A stretch of DNA of 64,000 bases. Source: CBDCIS01 sp965217565 (GTDB lineage Bacteria; Chloroflexota; Dehalococcoidia; Lucifugimonadales; CATOSD01). The notes under the pieces were generated by a model that was not told the DNA's origin, made no database searches, and was given only the letters and a program-made list of their open reading frames with translations. A program made the position numbers and the translations under genes. Location of the stretch: assembly GCA_965217565.1 (NCBI GenBank), contig CBDCIS010000004.1, positions 267,726 to 331,725 on the forward strand, in the 5' to 3' direction. This document shows, one piece after another, positions 56,984 through 64,000 of the stretch; position 1 is the stretch's first letter, and each line of letters starts with the position of its first letter.

Positions 56984-57807
56984 AGAGTCCTCCTTTGCCT
57001 CGTTCGTGAAAGATTTAGTGGATTAAGTTCGCGCTACTCGATACCCAGAACCTTCCGGTAGTCCGGGTCGTGAAAGGGTAACTGTTCAGGGTCTGTGGTG
57101 TATTGTCCGCGTGCCCGGAAGAACCGATCCTGCGGCCTGGACGCCCACAAGGTTTTCCCCAACTGGGTAAATATGGGTAAATTTGGGACATTTCGTAGCT
57201 GCGCTCTCCGAGGTTTTTGTCAGAATCGTTGATTGCATTGACAAGGACTTAGAACGTGAGTTCCCTACACAGCGACCGCCACCCATCCCCTAATCCCTTC
57301 CCCGCTGACAGGGGTAGGCAAATCGAGAACCGAGATTGGATGAGTGCCCCACCCCTCTGGGTTGCCGAGCGGCGAGCCATTGCGATGGGTTCCCGCTTTC
57401 GCGGGAATGACGGCTGAGGCTAATCTTGAAAAACCTACCCTGTCAGTCCCCTCCCCATCCAGGGCGGGGGAAGTTGTGGCTTCGCCGCTCTACGCTTCAT
57501 TTCAAGGATGTTGGGCTGCTAGATTGCCGTCGATATCAGCGAGACCATAGTAGCACGGAAGTTCGCCCGCGTCAAGAGGACGCACGACACCGTAACTGTT
57601 TAGAGTCGAGGGAAAGTGAAGGGATTTGCCACAAGCTACGAGCACCCACCCCCTAACCCCAGCCCTTGCGGGAGGGGCATAATGGGAGGACCTCCCTTTC
57701 AAACGTGAACAGTTACGTGAGAGGTCATACTTCCCACCCTTACTATTTGGGCTTTCCTCGCACCATCCAAGTGGATGTGCCTAGCTCATCGGCTCCTAAT
57801 GTTCCTT
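56984..57807. other. Gene-free stretch rich in repeats
   Basis: About 820 bases. GTAACTGTTCAGGG at 57078 is a lone copy of the IS66-type terminal repeat without a visible partner. 57378-57410 holds a hairpin (GGTTCCCGC / GCGGGAA, then AATGACGG). A complete MITE lies at 57592-57716. I see no gene. Confidence 0.55.
57592..57716 (+). mobile_element. IS66-related MITE, copy R2
   Basis: 125 bp, left GTAACTGTTTAGAGTCGAGG and right GTGAACAGTTAC. The left 21 bases differ from the left end of the IS66-type element (42703) at about two positions. The interior CACCCACCCCCTAACCCC is shared with R1 read on the other strand. No clear 8-bp duplication. Confidence 0.75.
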
Positions 57808-58740
57808 CTAGGAGTGATCTTTGTACCAGTCCACTATCTCTTGACCGGTGGCCTTCCAGACGCCGCTGTATCTGTTGATGTGCGCCAGAGCCCTGTCCAG
57901 ATACTTGATGCGCCATGGCTGCCCTATGACCCATGGATGAAGGTTTAAGACCAGCATCAGCCCGGTCTCGGCTCCGTCGCTGTAGAGTCCGTCGAACTCG
58001 TCCTTGATAATCTGCTCGTACTCATCGATGAGCCTGCGGCCGTTCAAATGAATGAACATTTCGTCCAGGTCCAGATTGACCCCCAGGGAGAACAGCTCTC
58101 CCTCTTTCACGTTCATCCGATAGGGCTGCTCATCGTTGGACCAGTCGCAGACGTATCTGATCCCCTCAGCCGCCAGAAGATTGGGCGTGTTCATCGACTC
58201 CTGGAACTCTGGTCCGGCCCAGCCAATCGGTCGCTTACCCGTAGCCTCGGCTAACGCTTCAATAGACTCGTGTATGTACGCCCGTTCCTCTTGTTCTGAC
58301 ATTCCGGTGTGGATAATTTGTCTCACAGTGATGCCGTGGGCGATGAACTCTGCGTCTCTCTTCTGGCACTCGTTTACCAGGAAAGGATAGTTCTCTGCCA
58401 CCGTCTTGTCCATCGCGATAGTAGGCCTGATCCCGTACTTGTCCAACACCCTCAATACACGGAAGACTCCCACTCGATTCCCGTACTCGTGCTGGGAGTA
58501 GCCAGCGATATTGGGGTAAGGCCCGGCACCCGACCCTATACCGCCGCCACCCATGGCCCCCGCAACCATACTCACGGGGGTGGGCGCGTCCGCCGGCATG
58601 TCCCAGTCGAAGTGTTCGAGGTTTACGATTACACAGAGTGCCAACCTGGCGTTGTTAGGCCACCGCAGAACAGGGCGGCTGACAACTGGCGACCATTGGT
58701 AATGGTCATGATCCTGGCCGTATTTGCGCTCTCCAGGCAT
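57808..58740 (-). CDS. NodB-fold deacetylase-family hydrolase (first type, second locus)
   Basis: 310 residues, paralog of 45635-46552: MPGERKYGQDHDHYQWSPVVSRPVLRWPNNARLALCV, YSQHEYGNRVGVFRVLRVLDKYGIRPTIAMDKTVAENYPFLVNECQKRDAEFIAHG and LNLHPWVIGQPWRIKYLD. A Gly-rich insertion near residue 57 (VAGAMGGGGIGSG) distinguishes it. ATG 58740 has TAGGAG upstream. It follows its partner gene by 37 bases. As in the other locus the canonical sugar-deacetylase metal motif is modified. Confidence 0.85.
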   Translation of the reverse strand: MPGERKYGQDHDHYQWSPVVSRPVLRWPNNARLALCVIVNLEHFDWDMPADAPTPVSMVAGAMGGGGIGSGAGPYPNIAGYSQHEYGNRVGVFRVLRVLDKYGIRPTIAMDKTVAENYPFLVNECQKRDAEFIAHGITVRQIIHTGMSEQEERAYIHESIEALAEATGKRPIGWAGPEFQESMNTPNLLAAEGIRYVCDWSNDEQPYRMNVKEGELFSLGVNLDLDEMFIHLNGRRLIDEYEQIIKDEFDGLYSDGAETGLMLVLNLHPWVIGQPWRIKYLDRALAHINRYSGVWKATGQEIVDWYKDHS

Positions 58741-58777
58741 AACAATTCTCCTAAACGTTCTTGATATTGCAGTACGC

Positions 58778-59674
58778 TTACACTAGGCCCTTTTCCTTCT
58801 GCTGATTTACATGGGCGACTACTTTATCGTAGTAATGCTCCAGGTAGTAGTCGGCGATATCGTCCGCCGTAGTCTGCCACACACCGTCATGGGCCATGAT
58901 GTACTGCAAAGCTTCGTCCAGGTACTTGGCGCGGTGGGGCCTGCCTATCCAGTAGGGATGCAAAGAGATACACATCACCCTACCGCTCTCGGCCCCTTCT
59001 TCATAAAGAACGTCGAATTGGTCCCTGATCATCTGGCTAAAATATGCCGCGTCCCTGCCCTGGCTGGGAACCACGGCGTCGTTCAATTGATAGGTATAGG
59101 GCACATGGATAAACTTGGCGCCATTCTTCACTTTGAGGGGGAATGGCTGATCGTCCATTAGCCAGTCGGTATGATATAGCAGCCCCGCCTCCGCCATCAG
59201 GTCCGTGGTGTTCACGGTGTTGCCGCCTCCAGCGCCGAGCCTTCCCTTGAGCTGCTTCCCAGTGTGTCTCTTCACGGTGTCAATCATGTCCCGCCAGTAT
59301 TCGCGCTCTTCCTCCTCCGTGTAGTTGGTGATTGGGCGAGTGTTGTAGAATCCGTGAGCCATGTAGTCCCAGTTCCGCTCCACCATTGCCTCACGGATTT
59401 CTGGGCAGTGATCCAGAACGCCGCCGTTCAGGCATACGCAGCAACGGATGTTATGCTTGTCCAACACCTCCAGCATTCGCCAGAAGCCTACTCTATTGCC
59501 ATAATCCCGGTAGGAGTAGCTGGGGATGTCCGGTCGTGTGGGCCTGCTAAGAGGGGTGTACTCGTACCATTCCATGTTGGGGGCCACCCACAAAGCCACT
59601 CGCGCGTCATTGGGCCACTTGATTATTGGTCGATCGATGATGGGGGAGTAATCAAAGCGGTCTGGTTCCAGCAA
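58778..59674 (-). CDS. NodB-fold deacetylase-family hydrolase (second type, second locus)
   Basis: 298 residues, paralog of 46600-47499 over its whole length: LEPDRFDYSPIIDRPIIKWPNDARVALWVAPNMEWYEY, YSYRDYGNRVGFWRMLEVLDKHNIRCCVCLN, WDYMAHGFYNTRP and CISLHPYWIGRPHRAKYLDEAL. The TTG start at 59674 is supported by GGAGGAGAG six bases away. It heads a two-gene unit; a hairpin at 59848-59890 separates it from the nitrilase-fold gene upstream. Confidence 0.85.
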   Translation of the reverse strand: MLEPDRFDYSPIIDRPIIKWPNDARVALWVAPNMEWYEYTPLSRPTRPDIPSYSYRDYGNRVGFWRMLEVLDKHNIRCCVCLNGGVLDHCPEIREAMVERNWDYMAHGFYNTRPITNYTEEEEREYWRDMIDTVKRHTGKQLKGRLGAGGGNTVNTTDLMAEAGLLYHTDWLMDDQPFPLKVKNGAKFIHVPYTYQLNDAVVPSQGRDAAYFSQMIRDQFDVLYEEGAESGRVMCISLHPYWIGRPHRAKYLDEALQYIMAHDGVWQTTADDIADYYLEHYYDKVVAHVNQQKEKGLV

Positions 59675-59847
59675 TTCTCTCCTCCTTGCAAAACGCTACC
59701 TGCGCTATATCGCGGGTCGATTCCCTTAACTCACCGGCATTCAGTGGTATCGCCAATTCACCACTGGCGAGCAGTCCTCACAGGCCACCGCACAGCCCGC
59801 CGGTGATTCAGACTGGAAGCCATGCGAAAGTGAGGCCTCTAAAGCAA

Positions 59848-59890
59848 TAGCCTGGGCGCAGCCACAACACCTGCGACTATACCCAGGCTA
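59848..59890 (-). terminator. Nested hairpin after the nitrilase-fold gene
   Basis: TAGCCTGGG/CCCAGGCTA (59848-59856 and 59882-59890) encloses CGCAG/CTGCG (59857-59861 and 59871-59875). On the minus strand it follows the stop of the gene at 59943 by about 50 bases; the bases after it (TTGCTTTAG) are only mildly T-rich. Confidence 0.6.
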
Positions 59891-59942
59891 CCTCTTGTAC
59901 ATTTGGCATTTGGCTGTGAGCGGACGGCTTATCTGCCCACCG

Positions 59943-60794
59943 TTAGACCAGAACGTCGTACTCGGAAGGGCGGCGGTCTGCCGTCTTACGCGCCGTCGTT
60001 ATCTCTTCAAGGTCTATTGTTGCCGTAATCAACTCATCCCCGTCCGACGTGGCGCGCGCAAGGATTTCTCCGGAAGGCCCAACAATGAGGCTGCCACCTA
60101 TGAATTGCACGTCGTTCTCTACGCCGCCTTTGCCCACGCCTATGGCGAAGCAACCGTTGTAGTAGGCCGCCGACCTGATGCACATGTCAGAGCCATCTAT
60201 TCCCTTTTCCACGTCGCCGTCGAAGGCAGGGGTATTATAGGGTGTGCATATGATCTCGGCCCCGTTGATGCCCAGCGCCCTGAAGCTTTCAGGAAACCGG
60301 CGGTCGTAGCATATCTGGACTCCAACTCGTGCCTTGCCCGCGTCAACGACGGGAAAGCCCAGATCACCAGGAGTGAAGTAGCGTTTCTCAAGGATATTGT
60401 CGCCCTCTTCCTTGGGTTCTACGGTGCCCGGTATATGCACCTTGCGATACTTACCCACGACCTGACCATCTTCCCCTACAATCGCAGAGCTATTGAAGTA
60501 CTGACCGTCCTCTTTCTCCGCATAGGGCAGCACAAAGCTCATCTTCGCCTCTTTAGCGGCCTTGAACAAGGGCTTCGTCAGCGGAGATGGCATCTCGGTC
60601 TCGAAATACTCCTCCACCGAACCTCTGACCACCGTGCAAAAGTATTCGGTTAGGGCAAGCTCCGGGAAGCAAAGGAACTCTACCTGGGCGCCCTTTGCTT
60701 CTGACAACAACCCCAACATCCGCTCGACGGTTTCTCCCTTGGTCTGAGAAGCGGGGCCTAGTTGAGCCGCGGCTATCGTAACCTCTCTGGTCAT
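59943..60794 (-). CDS. Nitrilase-superfamily N-carbamoyl amidohydrolase
   Basis: 283 residues. The Glu-Lys-Cys triad is visible: Glu45 in CFPELALTEYF, Lys in GKYRKVHIPG and Cys in VGVQICYDRRFPES. The R-R-F-P-E-S after the Cys resembles N-carbamoylputrescine amidase and beta-ureidopropionase/D-carbamoylase enzymes, which release ammonia and CO2 from N-carbamoyl compounds. ATG 60794 follows GGGAGGAGG. With the hydantoinase (55598) and the carbamoylsarcosine-amidase-like gene (60908) it forms a coherent set for ureide breakdown. Confidence 0.9.
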   Translation of the reverse strand: MTREVTIAAAQLGPASQTKGETVERMLGLLSEAKGAQVEFLCFPELALTEYFCTVVRGSVEEYFETEMPSPLTKPLFKAAKEAKMSFVLPYAEKEDGQYFNSSAIVGEDGQVVGKYRKVHIPGTVEPKEEGDNILEKRYFTPGDLGFPVVDAGKARVGVQICYDRRFPESFRALGINGAEIICTPYNTPAFDGDVEKGIDGSDMCIRSAAYYNGCFAIGVGKGGVENDVQFIGGSLIVGPSGEILARATSDGDELITATIDLEEITTARKTADRRPSEYDVLV

Positions 60795-60907
60795 AAGCCT
60801 CCTCCCAATAGGGCTTCATGTGCCCTGTCAAGCGCGCGTCTCCATTCGGTCTGGAGCGACGCAGGCTTGATTGGACAACTGCGTAACCGGTTTACTTCAG
60901 ATTGTCG

Positions 60908-61606
60908 CTAAGCTGGCTGCCGCTGGCCGTCTGTGACGGAAGCGACGTACTCGTACACCTCTCCGATTGAAACGATGTCACCGTACTTGGAACCCATATT
61001 GAATAGGGCAGCCGCGTGGGACAGATCGAAGCGGTCGAAGACGGCCTCCTCGACTATGGATACGTTGAGTTGGAATCCACCAGCATCGACGACTGTCGCA
61101 TGCACGCATCCGCTAGTGCTATTTCCAGTAACGATGATGTTGTCGACCTTCTTGTTCATGAGCATGTTTATGAGACCTGTCTGCCCGAACACACTGGCTT
61201 GCTGCTTTTCAACAAGCAAATCGCCCGGTTGCATCGCGATCTCATCCTGTATTTCAGAGAGATCATTAAGCTCGCTGTAAGGGCTGTTGGCATCTGACAG
61301 AGCCAGTCCCGTGGTCACCCTGAAGAAGTGTTTGCTATAGATTACCGGGATTCCCGCCGCCCTCGCCATAGGCAAAAGGTCCTCCATGTGGCGAATGGCT
61401 GCCCACGCATTTTCGCCCATGGCTCCCGGCATCTCTTTGACAACCTCATATACGGGAAGGTCCGGGCCAATCGCACTTTTGTTCATATCTATGACCAGGA
61501 TAGCAGGTCGCTCGCCAAACTGAGCGTGAGGCTTCTGCCTCGTCTGCTTTCGGTTAGCCAGCATCTTTTGGTCATTCTCAGACAGGAAATCGTCCCAAAC
61601 CGGCAT
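60908..61606 (-). CDS. Isochorismatase-fold cysteine hydrolase, N-carbamoylsarcosine amidase-like
   Basis: 232 residues. Catalytic Asp40 in AILVIDMNKSAIG, Lys in IPVIYSKHFF and Cys in VTGNSTSGCVHATVVDAG with the preceding cis-peptide region. T-S-G-C-V-x-A-T-x-x-D-A is the pattern of N-carbamoylsarcosine amidases and maleamate amidases. The enzyme hydrolyses an amide or carbamoyl group to ammonia. AGGAGG precedes ATG 61606. It lies 114 bases upstream of the nitrilase-fold gene on the same strand. Confidence 0.9.
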   Translation of the reverse strand: MPVWDDFLSENDQKMLANRKQTRQKPHAQFGERPAILVIDMNKSAIGPDLPVYEVVKEMPGAMGENAWAAIRHMEDLLPMARAAGIPVIYSKHFFRVTTGLALSDANSPYSELNDLSEIQDEIAMQPGDLLVEKQQASVFGQTGLINMLMNKKVDNIIVTGNSTSGCVHATVVDAGGFQLNVSIVEEAVFDRFDLSHAAALFNMGSKYGDIVSIGEVYEYVASVTDGQRQPA

Positions 61607-61715
61607 ATCACTACCTCCTAAGGCATATTATGAATGTGGTGAACGCTCCTACCGCGCAAGTATAGCACAAAGTAAATGCCACGGTTGTCCGTTGGCTTGT
61701 GTAGTAAGGGAACGC

Positions 61716-61800
61716 CGGTAGGGGCAGGTCTTGTGTCTGCCCTCTTTCCCTTACCTGGGCGCCCACAAGGGAACGTCCCTACCGACTAAATTGATACAGG
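61716..61800 (+). repeat. Dispersed repeat, distant copy D
   Basis: Contains GGTAGGGGCAGGTCTTGTGT, CCTGGGCGCCCACAAGGGA and the ending TTGATACAGGTTCC shared with copy A. It lies between the carbamoyl-hydrolase gene and the selenoprotein candidate. Confidence 0.55.
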
Positions 61801-61830
61801 TTCCTTATCATGTGTTGTTGAAGTGCGGAG

Positions 61831-63528
61831 TTAGCTTTGCGCGGGTTCTATGACTTTGGTGGCTGAGCCGTAGATGCCCCAAAAGAACTGGCTCACATTA
61901 CCGAGTCCACCCGCTACGGCAACGATGAAGGAGTCTGGACTGGCCGCAATTGGTACTTCTACATCCGGATAATCTTCTAGCCACTGGAGGTCCGGGCGAT
62001 CAAACCAGTTCTCAAGTTTATCCCGTTTCAGGTCATGGCCTCGGAACATGCGCTTCATGGGCAGTCTGGCCGTCCGGTGGAGGTAATTCCTGACATCGAC
62101 CTTGTCCCAACCTGCCTGGGCCATGATCCTTGCGTGGTCTGGAGCTACCAGGAGGGTGTGCTGGGCCAGAACCTTCCGGTTTATGGCAGGGTTCACCTTC
62201 CCACCTCGGAGCCAGTCGCCCATGGGCGCGCTGCCAGTGAAGTGTAGAGCCGAGGCTGCCCCGTCCAGAATAGTCTCAGGTCTGGTGCTGGAGACGTCAA
62301 CAATGCTGGCAACGCCCGAAACGGCAACTACAGTAACAGTGCTATCCTGCGGCTTGTAGCCCAACTCAACCTGGTATGGGGACCAGGGGCTACTCTCTTC
62401 GTTTTCCGCGATACACATGCTGTATTTGGTGGGCAAGCCCATAGTGTTGATGTCGGCTTCACCCGGATAGCAGGCGCCTATATTCATGAGCGACAGGCGC
62501 AAGGAACGACCTATGACTGTATTGGCATAGTTGATGGCCCCCGGCCCCATGGCTGCGGTGCCGCTATTGATGCGAAGTCGCCTGGCGATGGGGCCATTAA
62601 CCAGCAAGAGAGGGGCCTCCGGCACAGTGGAGACCTGCATCTCACGAAGGATACACTGAGGCTCGGCAAGCGCCTCTACTGCGGCAATGAGAACAGGTAG
62701 ATGCTCCGGCTGACATCCGGCCATCACGGCATTGATCGCCAGCTTCTCTACGCTGGCAATCCCGAACCCAGGCTCCATGATGGAGACAACGTCCTGAGGC
62801 TTTCGATCGGTGCCCCGGAGCATACGCTCCACGGCCGCAGGCGTGGGCGGAATCACGGGGAAGCCATCACCCCATCCCTTCTCCAGGAAGAGATTATTGA
62901 CCGCATCCAGGGTTGCCAGCACATCGTCACCACCAACCTTCAGAGTCTCAGAGGCGGTTTCCGCCTTTTCGATGAGCGCAGCCTCCTTCACAGGCTCTAG
63001 CAGTCCCTGGAGAATCCCGTCTATCTGCTCCTCGACCATGCCTCGAATGAGATCGTGGCGTTGTCCTGCCACCACGTGTGGGATGGTAACCGAGGGCAAT
63101 AGAGGCTGACCCCAGGCGCTGATGCTAGTACGCCAAGCTGAGGAGAACCTCTGTGCCACCACAGCGACAGCGGGCAGTCCTGCCTTTTCTACCGCTACCG
63201 TGTCGTGGGCAAGCCACGACGTGCAGCCCCCTCAGTCGGCTGTTGTGCCAATCACCCCCTGGCATTCCTGGGATATTCTTTCGATGTCCTCATCTGAGGC
63301 CACGGTCCGCCCCCAGCCGATGGAGCCGGTATAGTTTTTGAACTGCACATCGGGATACCGTTCGCTTATCATCTCGGAAATGCGCGCGAGAGCCACGTCT
63401 CCGCCAGACTTCTGATTCCAATACAAGCCAATGGTCTTGCCGTTCAGGGTGTCCAGTCGGGGCGCGGGGCGAACCTTCAAGCCGGTGTATTTTTGAGCTA
63501 CGGGACTTAATACTTCGATACTTGCCAT
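61831..63528 (-). CDS. UGSC-family protein, putative selenoprotein (in-frame UGA at 63234-63232)
   Basis: One frame of 565 codons broken only by TGA at codon 99. Before it: MASIEVLSPVAQKYTGLKV, then LNGKTIGLYWNQKSGGDVALARI and ECQGVIGTTAD. After it: GGCTSWLAHDTVAVEKAGLPAVAVVAQRF, running without a start to the long domain GWGDGFPVIPPTPAAVERML. The motif is thus U-G-G-C (Sec99 to Cys102), the redox signature of UGSC-type proteins first noted in marine metagenomes, where some members have Cys-G-S-C. A hairpin begins 12 nt after the UGA. ATG 63528 follows GGAGGTGA. If UGA is a stop, a 98-residue peptide and a separate GTG-started protein (63162) would result, splitting a conserved domain. Function unknown, likely thiol/selenol redox chemistry or a lyase. 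Confidence 0.8.
63202..63220 (-). promoter_or_regulatory. Putative bacterial SECIS hairpin
   Basis: On the minus strand GTCGTGG and CCACGAC pair perfectly (7 bp) around a CTTGC loop. The stem begins 12 nt and the loop 19 nt after the UGA, within the window where bacterial SECIS elements lie. The loop lacks a G in its first two bases, so it departs from the usual loop consensus. Confidence 0.5.
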
Positions 63529-63683
63529 AGTCTCACCTCCATAGTTAGGTAGGGTACACTCAGTCGTCTATGGGTGTCCAAGTCTGCGACTATCGATACT
63601 CAGGGCCTCATGCGATGTTAATCTTTACCACCTTCTTAGCGCAAATACGCATCATCAATACCAGGCCGAAGCGAGGCTACTCC

Positions 63684-64000
63684 CTAGCGGCCTCTCAGCT
63701 TGGGGTCCAGGACGTCTCTCAGGGCGTCGCCGAACAGGTTGATGCCGAAGACCGCCAGGCTTATCGCCGCGCCGGGGAATATCGCCATCCAGGGCGCTAT
63801 CTCGAAATAGCGCACGGCTTCCCCCGAAAGGTCCCTGCCCCAGGACGGCGCGGGAGGCTTGACCCCAAGGCCCAGGAAGCTGAGCGACGCCTCTATCAGT
63901 ATGGCCGCCCCCAGAAAGGCCGTGGCGTAAACGATGAAAGGAGCCAGGCTGTTTGGAAGCATGTGCCTGAGGACTATGCGTAAAGGACTGGAGCCGATCG
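63684..64000 (-). CDS. ABC transporter permease, DppC type (cut by window end)
   Basis: The last ~105 residues of a dipeptide-type permease. The frame is open to base 64000: IGSSPLRIVLRHMLPNSLAPFIV is the ATPase-contact loop, followed by AILIEASLSFLGLGVKPPAPSWGRDL and INLFGDALRDVLDPKLRGR, the standard family end. It resembles but is not a copy of 47654-48580. A second peptide-type transporter operon must continue to the right. Between it and the selenoprotein candidate lie 155 bases with no visible gene. Confidence 0.92.
   Translation of the reverse strand, partial: IGSSPLRIVLRHMLPNSLAPFIVYATAFLGAAILIEASLSFLGLGVKPPAPSWGRDLSGEAVRYFEIAPWMAIFPGAAISLAVFGINLFGDALRDVLDPKLRGR

Noticed and set aside
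63163..63231. Independent downstream gene starting at GTG 63162
   Set aside because: This would cut the conserved UGSC domain in two and leave the GGC motif untranslated; no ribosome site precedes the GTG.

Overview
The window is GC-rich DNA with many GTG and TTG starts preceded by good Shine-Dalgarno sequences. Its gene content points to a member of the Chloroflexota, probably a Dehalococcoidia/SAR202-like lineage recovered from a metagenome. The clues are a luciferase-like flavin monooxygenase, an enolase-superfamily dehydratase, Ldh2-family dehydrogenase, a split methylmalonyl-CoA mutase, several NodB/PuuE-type deacetylases, dipeptide-type ABC genes and a UGSC-family protein with an in-frame UGA. 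This placement is inferred from gene content only; there is no rRNA in the window.

Layout. 1-1080: end of an IS1182-like transposase and a dispersed repeat. 1187-15936: scavenging and catabolic genes (MFS transporter plus Ldh2 dehydrogenase, VOC protein plus S9 peptidase, TPP enzyme, hicB with a dead hicA, LLM oxidoreductase, deacetylase, gamma-glutamyltransferase, enolase-family enzyme, HAD phosphatase, lipoprotein). 16098-19929: propionate module read leftward: mutase large subunit, acyl-CoA dehydrogenase, methylmalonyl-CoA epimerase, B12-binding subunit. 20094-22265: two methyltransferases and a GNAT in one overlapping operon. 22461-26476: an IS5-family element, cupin, tRNA-Ile(GAT) and a sensor-kinase/receiver/winged-helix hybrid that carries a frameshift and lacks the receiver phospho-Asp.

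26770-37561: a small DNA-binding-like gene coupled to two very large secreted repeat proteins (Calx-beta, cadherin-like, Fn3 and WSDG repeats). Both are now pseudogenes. They are interrupted by two same-length, apparently identical, inverted copies of one IS5-family element, and a second IS5-family element sits against one copy. 37562-44130: a graveyard with an orphan CRISPR-like repeat, a TolB-type WD40 relic, an IS630, an IS3 relic and a complete IS66-type element, around a 2-keto-4-pentenoate hydratase-like gene and a PuuE-like allantoinase-family gene.

44593-64000: a catabolic island: histidine phosphatase, two tandem pairs of NodB-fold deacetylase paralogs, one peptide-type ABC substrate-binding protein with two permeases (no ATPase in view), Fe-S flavoenzyme, nitroreductase, alpha/beta hydrolase, dihydropyrimidinase/hydantoinase, N-carbamoyl amidohydrolase (nitrilase fold), N-carbamoylsarcosine amidase-like enzyme, the UGSC selenoprotein candidate and the start of another ABC permease. 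Together these suggest uptake and stepwise opening of cyclic ureides, imides or hydantoins to carbamoyl amino acids, then release of ammonia and CO2; this is inference from families and neighbourhood.

The two observations I rate highest are (1) a single reading frame at 61831-63528 whose in-frame UGA falls in a UGGC redox motif with a hairpin just downstream, and (2) three 124-131 bp repeats sharing terminal inverted repeats with the IS66-type element, one with an 8-bp target duplication, two of which supply the stop codons of neighbouring genes.
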